Positions 6,288 through 10,661 of a DNA stretch of 10,661 nt are shown here, one piece after another. The stretch lies in NCBI GenBank assembly GCA_029012525.1, contig JAQXMG010000080.1:1-10661 (forward strand), given 5' to 3'. Source of the stretch: a bacterium. GTDB lineage: Bacteria > Bacillota_I > Bacilli_A > RF39 > UBA660. The notes beneath the pieces were generated by a model, which saw nothing but the letters and a program-made list of their open reading frames with translations, was not told the DNA's origin and searched no databases. Both the position numbers and the translations under genes were made by a program. Positions within the stretch are counted from its first letter, which is position 1, and each line of letters opens with the position of its first letter.

Positions 6288-6438
6288 ATGAATGATGATT
6301 TTGATTTAGAGTTAGATAATAATCCAAGTGAAAAAAGAAATATCAGCAAAAAAAGCAATGATTTTAAATCAAATAATGTCTTATTATGGAACTTCAGATA
6401 TTAACAAAATTGTTAATAACATTATAAAAAAATGCTAG
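6288..6438 (+). pseudogene. small gene broken by an apparent 1-nt insertion in an A6 run
   Basis: From ATG 6288 the frame reads MNDDFDLELDNNPSEK and then runs on to a stop at 6402-6404 (38 aa in all). The +1 frame over the second part encodes a plausible helical segment, with AKKAMILNQIMSYYG and DINKIVNNIIKKC, ending at TAG 6436-6438. Removing one A from the run at 6331-6336 joins both parts into a 49-aa protein with an acidic start and a basic, amphipathic end. That suggests a recent frameshift, a sequencing or assembly indel, or transcript slippage. I do not recognise the family. No good ribosome site precedes ATG 6288. The -1 heptamer A AAA AAG at 6331-6337 is in the wrong phase to restore this frame. 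Confidence 0.4.
6399..6418. repeat. perfect 20-bp inverted repeat upstream of the 493-aa gene
   Basis: TATTAACAA and TTGTTAATA are 9-bp arms separated by AA, centred about 55 nt before ATG 6464. It lies within the second part of the broken small gene. No T-run follows. It could be an operator or a coincidence of AT-rich coding. Confidence 0.4.
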
Positions 6439-6463
6439 AGTTTAAATAAAAGGAAGGTGTTTT

Positions 6464-7945
6464 ATGAACCAAGAAATAGATTTTTTAAAAGATTTTTTTA
6501 ATGATATTTTAAAAAAAATGGAAGAAAAAATAAAAGAACAGGATTGCCTTGAATTATATAATACATATAACTATTGTTTACAAGAATTAAATCATATTTT
6601 TAAAAAAGAAAAAGAAGTAGAAAGAGAAAGTTTAGATTCTGATGATTTTGAACTTCTTAGAAGTATGATTTTTATCAAAGGCAGTACTTCTTATCATGAA
6701 AATATAAAAGATCTTATAGGATATTATATATCGAATTATAGAATACTTCCTAGTCTTAGAAAATATGTTAAATATGAAGATATAGAAGCTGATATTTTAC
6801 AAGTAGTAGAAAAAGAAAAAGAAAGGTTAAAAGAACTTTTAATCAATAAAAATCTTTTAGAAGAATATCAAAAATCTTTACAAAATATAATTGATTTAAT
6901 AAATGACAAAAAATATATTGGTATAGAAACATCTAAATTATTTGAAATTATATCAAGCGTAAAAGAAATAGATAGTGATGTTAAAACAAATCTTTTAATA
7001 AGTTTGCTTGATTATAATAGTGAAGTTTTAAAAATAACAGATGAAAATAAAAAAGAATCTGAAGAAAAATTAGAAACTAAGATAGAAGCAAAACAAAAAG
7101 AAATAGTAGAAAAGAAAAAAGTAAAATCGGTTAGAAATATAAAGAAAAAAGAAGAATCAAAAAAGAAAAAAGAAACAAAAATAGAAGAAGTTATCGAAGA
7201 ATTACAAGAAGAAGTAGAAATTTTGGAAGATAAAGAACCTTTAAAAGATATTTCTTTAACAAAAGATGCTCAAGGTATATTTGATACAATTAAAAGTATG
7301 TTAATAAGTATGGATAAAGATGAAGTATTATCATATTTAAATGATATATCTATTTGGGGTAAATCTTATTTAGAAGAAATAAAAAAATATTGCGAAGTAA
7401 AAAAAATAAATGATGATATATTAGCGCTAATAAATGAAGTAATAAAAGAAGAATCTGAAGAAAAACAAGATGAAAACGAAGCTCTTTTAATATTTAAAGG
7501 ATTTGATGAAACAACTTCAGTTGTTGAAAAAGACTTACGTTCATTAAAAGATAATAATCATATTGAAAGTGTAAAAATTTATTTAGAAGAATTAAAACGA
7601 AAAGAAATTAATTTTGCTTATGAAGCTTTTCATGGTGGAGGAGAACTTAAAGGTTCTTATCATAAAAAAAGTAGAAAAGCAGTAAGATTAAGTTATGAAA
7701 TTTTAGGTGATGGTATCTATTATGTTTATGATATAACTGTTAAAAAAAGTGATAATGATAAAGCAAGTAAAGAAAAAATTATCAATAGAAGACCAAATGA
7801 ACAAGAAGTAAAAAGAATAAAAGAACTTTTAACAGATGAAGAAAAAAGAATTGATGTAATAGCAAAAAATGAAGAAATATATAATAATATAATGTCTTAT
7901 ATCGAAGAACAGCTTCCAGATTTAAAAGATAAAAATGTTAGATAG
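6464..7945 (+). CDS. uncharacterised 493-aa coiled-coil protein
   Basis: I do not recognise a family. ATG 6464 follows a strong ribosome site (GGAAGGTG, 6452-6459), and codon use matches the neighbours, so the gene is real. Residues 1-195 are mostly helical, with acidic and basic stretches. Residues 194-258 are extremely Lys/Glu-rich and should form a long coiled coil or charged tether. Residues 262-330 are a second helical part. Residues 340-482 look like a separate mixed alpha/beta domain, with FHGGGELKGSYHKKSRKAVRL (389-409) followed by two strands (about 410-427). There is no signal peptide or membrane segment, so it should be cytoplasmic. It has one Trp and few Cys, with no obvious nuclease, ATPase or zinc motif. 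It sits alone between the ychF and secA units, with its own terminator. Confidence 0.85.
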   Translation: MNQEIDFLKDFFNDILKKMEEKIKEQDCLELYNTYNYCLQELNHIFKKEKEVERESLDSDDFELLRSMIFIKGSTSYHENIKDLIGYYISNYRILPSLRKYVKYEDIEADILQVVEKEKERLKELLINKNLLEEYQKSLQNIIDLINDKKYIGIETSKLFEIISSVKEIDSDVKTNLLISLLDYNSEVLKITDENKKESEEKLETKIEAKQKEIVEKKKVKSVRNIKKKEESKKKKETKIEEVIEELQEEVEILEDKEPLKDISLTKDAQGIFDTIKSMLISMDKDEVLSYLNDISIWGKSYLEEIKKYCEVKKINDDILALINEVIKEESEEKQDENEALLIFKGFDETTSVVEKDLRSLKDNNHIESVKIYLEELKRKEINFAYEAFHGGGELKGSYHKKSRKAVRLSYEILGDGIYYVYDITVKKSDNDKASKEKIINRRPNEQEVKRIKELLTDEEKRIDVIAKNEEIYNNIMSYIEEQLPDLKDKNVR

Positions 7946-7974
7946 AGAAATTAACAAAATAGTTAGTTTCTTTT
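7944..7974 (+). terminator. intrinsic terminator of the 493-aa gene
   Basis: GAAATTAAC (7947-7955) pairs with GTTAGTTTC (7962-7970) with one G-U pair, and the stem extends outward to 7944/7973. The loop is AAAATA and a TTTTATTATT tract follows. The stem overlaps the TAG stop codon. Confidence 0.65.
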
Positions 7975-7987
7975 ATTATTAAAAAAA

Positions 7988-8016
7988 TTGATATATTTAT
8001 TTTTCTTTGCTATAAT
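7988..8016 (+). promoter_or_regulatory. strong extended -10 promoter of secA
   Basis: TTGATA (7988-7993, 5/6) lies exactly 17 bp before a perfect TATAAT (8011-8016), which is preceded by TGC, an extended -10. It is the best promoter in the window. Transcription should start near 8023, leaving a leader of only about 13 nt. Confidence 0.85.
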
Positions 8017-8023
8017 TAAAAAA

Positions 8024-8030
8024 GAGGGTG
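8024..8030 (+). promoter_or_regulatory. ribosome site that sets the secA start
   Basis: GAGGGTG lies 5 nt before ATG 8036. Reading on upstream to TTG 7988 would place the start inside the promoter's -35, before the transcript begins, so the longer form is rejected. Confidence 0.85.
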
Positions 8031-8035
8031 ATTAT

Positions 8036-10525
8036 ATGAGTATATTAAAGATTTTTGATCATGAATATAAAGAATTAAAAAGATTTAATAAAATTGCAGA
8101 TGAAATAATTGCAAAAGAAGATGAATATAAAGCTTTAACTGATGATGAATTAAAAAATAAAACCAATGAGTTTAAAGAGAGATTAAAAAATGGTGAAACA
8201 TTAGATGATTTGATAGTTGATGCTTTTGCAACCGCTAGAGAAGCATGTTATAGGGTAATTGGTGAAAAACCTTTTTATGTTCAACTTTTAGGAGGTTTAG
8301 CTCTTCACTATGGTAATATAGCTGAAATGAAAACTGGTGAAGGAAAGACTTTAACTTCAGTTTTACCAGCATATCTTAATGCTTTAACAGGAGAGGGAGT
8401 ACATATTATTACTGTTAATGAGTATCTATCAGAACGTGATAGTAAATGGATGGGCGAAATTTATAAATTTTTAGGTTTAACAGTTGGACTTAATTTAAGA
8501 GAACTAACACCTGCTGAAAAAAAAGAACAATATAATTGCGATATTTTATATACAACAAATAATGAAGTTGGTTTTGACTATTTAAGAGATAATATGGCAA
8601 TTAAAGCAAGTGATAGAGTACAACGTCCTCTTAACTATGCTATAGTAGATGAAGTTGATTCGGTTTTAATTGATGAAGCAAGAACACCATTAATTATTTC
8701 TGGAGGATTTTTAGAAAGTAAAAATCTTTATTTAGAAGCAGATAGATTTGTTAAAGGATTAAAAGAAAACGAAACATTTATAAGAGATGAAAAAACAAAA
8801 AAAGTAAATTTAACAGATGAGGGTGTAAAACGCGCTGAAGAATACTATCATATAGATAATTTATATGATGTTAATAATACAAGTTTAGTTCACTTTATAA
8901 ATCAAGCATTACATGCTAATTATTCTATGAAAAAAGACGTTGATTATGTTGTTCAAGATGGAAAGATTGTAATTGTTGATTCATTTACAGGAAGACTTAT
9001 GCATGGTAGAGCATTTTCTGAAGGATTACATCAAGCAATTGAAGCTAAAGAAAGAGTAGAAATAAATCAAGAAACTAAAACTCTTGCCACAATTACGTTC
9101 CAAAATTTGTTTAGAATGTACAAAAAATTATCAGGAATGACTGGTACAGCAAAAACAGAAGAAGAAGAATTTAGAAATATTTACAATATGTATGTTATTC
9201 AAATTCCTACTAATAAACCAGTTATAAGAAATGATATGCCTGATCTTATTTTTGCTAATAAGAAAGCTAAGTATAATGCTATTGTAAATGAAATAGTAGA
9301 AAGACATAAAAAGGGACAACCTGTTTTAGTAGGAACAATATCTATTGAATCATCTGAAGAAATCGGCAAACTTCTTGATGCCAAACATATTCCACATGAG
9401 ATATTAAATGCTAAAAATCATGCTCGTGAAGCTGAAATTATTGCTAATGCAGGACAAATTGGAGCTGTTACAATTGCTACTAATATGGCAGGACGTGGAA
9501 CAGATATCAAGCTTGGTGAAGGAGTGAAAGAACTTGGTGGTTTATGTGTAATAGGTACAGAACGTCATGAGTCAAGAAGAATAGATAACCAATTACGTGG
9601 TAGATCAGGTCGTCAAGGAGATCCAGGTTATACCCAATTTTATATTGCTATGGATGATGATTTAATGAGAAGATTTGGTTCAGATAGAATCAAGACGATT
9701 CTAGAACAAACAGGACTTGATGGAGAAATGGCAATAAGAAGCAAAATGTTTACCAAATCAGTTGCTTCTGCTCAAAAAAGAGTTGAAGGAAATAACTTTG
9801 ATATGAGAAAAACAGTTCTAGAATATGATGATGTTATGAATAGTCAAAGAGATAATATTTATAAAAGAAGAAATATTATTTTAGATAGTAAATCAATTCA
9901 TGAAGAAGTATTAAAATCAATGTATAATCATATTGCAGATTTAGTTGAAGAACATGCTGATGAAAAAGAAAAAATATCAGAAGATAATTTAAAAGAGATA
10001 ATTGAATATATAAATAGTAATTTATTAAAACAAAAACTAACTGAGGAAGAATTAAAAGATAAGGATATTGATGCTTTAATCAATTATATTTATAAAAAAG
10101 TTGTTGGGGAATACGAAGAAAAAATAAAAGAATTACCAGAAGAAATAACTGAAGAATTTGAAAAAGTTATTACTTTAAATATTATCGATAAATATTGGAT
10201 GGAACAAATAAATACTATGTCTCATTTAAGAGAAGGTATTGTTTTAAGGCAATATGCTCAAGATAATCCACTTCGCGCTTATACTGAAGAAGGATTTGCA
10301 TTATTTGATAAGATGCTTGAAAATATTGATAAGAATATTACAATTTATTTACTTAAAGCAGAAATAAGACAAAATATTGAAAGAAAAGAAGTAGTAAAAC
10401 CTACTGGAACTAATAGAAGTGATGAAACAGCAAAAGTTAGAACTAAAAAAAGTACTAAAGTAGGAAGAAATGATCCATGTCCATGTGGAAGTGGGAAAAA
10501 ATATAAACAGTGTTGTGGTAAATAA
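8036..10525 (+). CDS. secA: preprotein translocase motor ATPase SecA
   Basis: This 829-aa SecA pushes unfolded preproteins through SecYEG at the cytoplasmic membrane by ATP hydrolysis. Walker A MKTGEGKT is at 98-105 and the DEAD-type Walker B DEVD at 205-208. The preprotein-crosslinking domain spans about 222-365, and GMTGTAKTEEEEF (367-379) opens the second nucleotide domain. Helicase motifs NMAGRGTD (483-490) and QLRGRSGRQGDPG (519-531) follow. The scaffold and wing helices run from about 560 to 770, including the MRKTVLEYDDVMNSQR segment (590-605). A Thr/Lys/Ser linker (about 785-807) leads to the zinc-binding SEC-C tail, with C815, C817, C826 and C827. The length is close to B. subtilis SecA (841 aa) and no motif is missing. 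It is a single-gene unit with its own strong promoter and terminator. Confidence 0.98.
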   Translation: MSILKIFDHEYKELKRFNKIADEIIAKEDEYKALTDDELKNKTNEFKERLKNGETLDDLIVDAFATAREACYRVIGEKPFYVQLLGGLALHYGNIAEMKTGEGKTLTSVLPAYLNALTGEGVHIITVNEYLSERDSKWMGEIYKFLGLTVGLNLRELTPAEKKEQYNCDILYTTNNEVGFDYLRDNMAIKASDRVQRPLNYAIVDEVDSVLIDEARTPLIISGGFLESKNLYLEADRFVKGLKENETFIRDEKTKKVNLTDEGVKRAEEYYHIDNLYDVNNTSLVHFINQALHANYSMKKDVDYVVQDGKIVIVDSFTGRLMHGRAFSEGLHQAIEAKERVEINQETKTLATITFQNLFRMYKKLSGMTGTAKTEEEEFRNIYNMYVIQIPTNKPVIRNDMPDLIFANKKAKYNAIVNEIVERHKKGQPVLVGTISIESSEEIGKLLDAKHIPHEILNAKNHAREAEIIANAGQIGAVTIATNMAGRGTDIKLGEGVKELGGLCVIGTERHESRRIDNQLRGRSGRQGDPGYTQFYIAMDDDLMRRFGSDRIKTILEQTGLDGEMAIRSKMFTKSVASAQKRVEGNNFDMRKTVLEYDDVMNSQRDNIYKRRNIILDSKSIHEEVLKSMYNHIADLVEEHADEKEKISEDNLKEIIEYINSNLLKQKLTEEELKDKDIDALINYIYKKVVGEYEEKIKELPEEITEEFEKVITLNIIDKYWMEQINTMSHLREGIVLRQYAQDNPLRAYTEEGFALFDKMLENIDKNITIYLLKAEIRQNIERKEVVKPTGTNRSDETAKVRTKKSTKVGRNDPCPCGSGKKYKQCCGK

Positions 10526-10531
10526 GCCCAC

Positions 10532-10564
10532 AAACCCGCATAGAATAAGGAATTGCGGTTTTTT
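10532..10564 (+). terminator. intrinsic terminator of secA
   Basis: CCGCA (10536-10540) pairs with TGCGG (10554-10558). The stem is prolonged by AAA/TTT past a bulged C, and six T (10559-10564) follow. CATAGAA (10539-10545) and TTCTATG (10563-10569) form a competing 7-bp pairing. Confidence 0.7.
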
Positions 10565-10584
10565 CTATGATTGAAATTTTTAGG

Positions 10585-10610
10585 TAATTAAGCCTCAAAA
10601 AAGGCAATTA
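10585..10610 (+). repeat. hairpin downstream of secA
   Basis: TAATT plus GCCT (10585-10595, with AA bulged) pairs with AGGC plus AATTA (10602-10610) around loop CAAAAA. No good T-run follows immediately. It may be a second terminator or a leader element of the next gene outside the window. Confidence 0.35.
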
Positions 10611-10630
10611 GATAAGTTTTAGATAAGTTT
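10609..10630 (+). repeat. 11-bp tandem direct repeat
   Basis: TAGATAAGTTT occurs twice without a gap (10609-10619 and 10620-10630). The second copy also contributes GATAA, which can pair with TTATC at 10632-10636. Confidence 0.7.
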
Positions 10631-10661
10631 TTTATCAATTTGGAATACTTTTTTAGATTAC

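Noticed and set aside
6331..6337. A AAA AAG programmed -1 frameshift heptamer in the small gene
   Set aside because: The heptamer is not in the phase of the ATG 6288 frame, and a -1 shift leads to the wrong third frame; a +1 change is needed.
7988..8035. 16-residue hydrophobic N-terminal extension of SecA from TTG 7988
   Set aside because: The extension translates the -35 to -10 promoter region, and SecA proteins do not have such a leader.
9388..9403. parS-like TATTCCACATGAGATA inside secA
   Set aside because: 12 of 16 positions match TGTTCCACGTGAAACA, but the central CG is changed to CA and the symmetry is lost. It is most likely chance within coding sequence.
1..10661. CRISPR arrays, insertion sequences, phage genes, tRNA or rRNA
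   Set aside because: No spaced direct repeats, transposase, integrase, terminal inverted repeats or tRNA-like cloverleaf were seen.

Overview
This is chromosomal DNA of a low-GC Bacillota (by eye well under one third G+C), probably an uncultured gut-type member of the Bacilli, such as an RF39- or Erysipelotrichia-like lineage. The placement rests on very AT-rich, A-ending codon use, Bacillus-like GAGG/GGTG ribosome sites, TTGA.../TATAAT promoters and Bacillota-type proteins. The order Noc, Soj, Spo0J, DUF951, YchF is the arrangement I recall near the replication origin of Bacillus subtilis (noc-soj-spo0J...yyzM-yyaF). The window should therefore lie beside oriC, which is not itself inside it. 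TGA is never needed as a sense codon; every Trp checked is TGG.

The layout is gene-dense and entirely on the + strand, with no gap above about 250 bases. Unit 1 (about 1-1350) is a ParB-family gene that I call noc, with its own promoter. Unit 2 (about 1400-4888) is a tight four-gene operon: soj/parA, spo0J/parB (17-nt overlap), a DUF951 small protein (9-nt gap) and an AbgT-family transporter (1-nt gap). Bases 4889-5113 hold several hairpins ending in a terminator-like stem with a T-tract. Unit 3 is ychF (5114-6211), with promoter and terminator. Unit 4 starts from a good promoter overlapped by a PerR-box-like palindrome. It contains a small gene that looks broken by one extra A (6288-6438) and an unrecognised 493-aa coiled-coil protein (6464-7945). 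Unit 5 is secA (8036-10525), with a near-ideal extended -10 promoter and a zinc-binding C-terminus.

Functionally, Soj and Spo0J form the ParAB origin-segregation system. Noc should couple DNA occupancy to division-site choice. YchF is a translation-associated ATPase and SecA drives protein export. The less ordinary parts are a Noc without the N-terminal membrane helix but with a long C-terminal tail, an AbgT transporter fused into the segregation operon, a possible attenuator-like RNA before ychF, and the frameshifted small gene with its PerR-like site. I do not see a clearly new defence or mobile system; most of the window is housekeeping.
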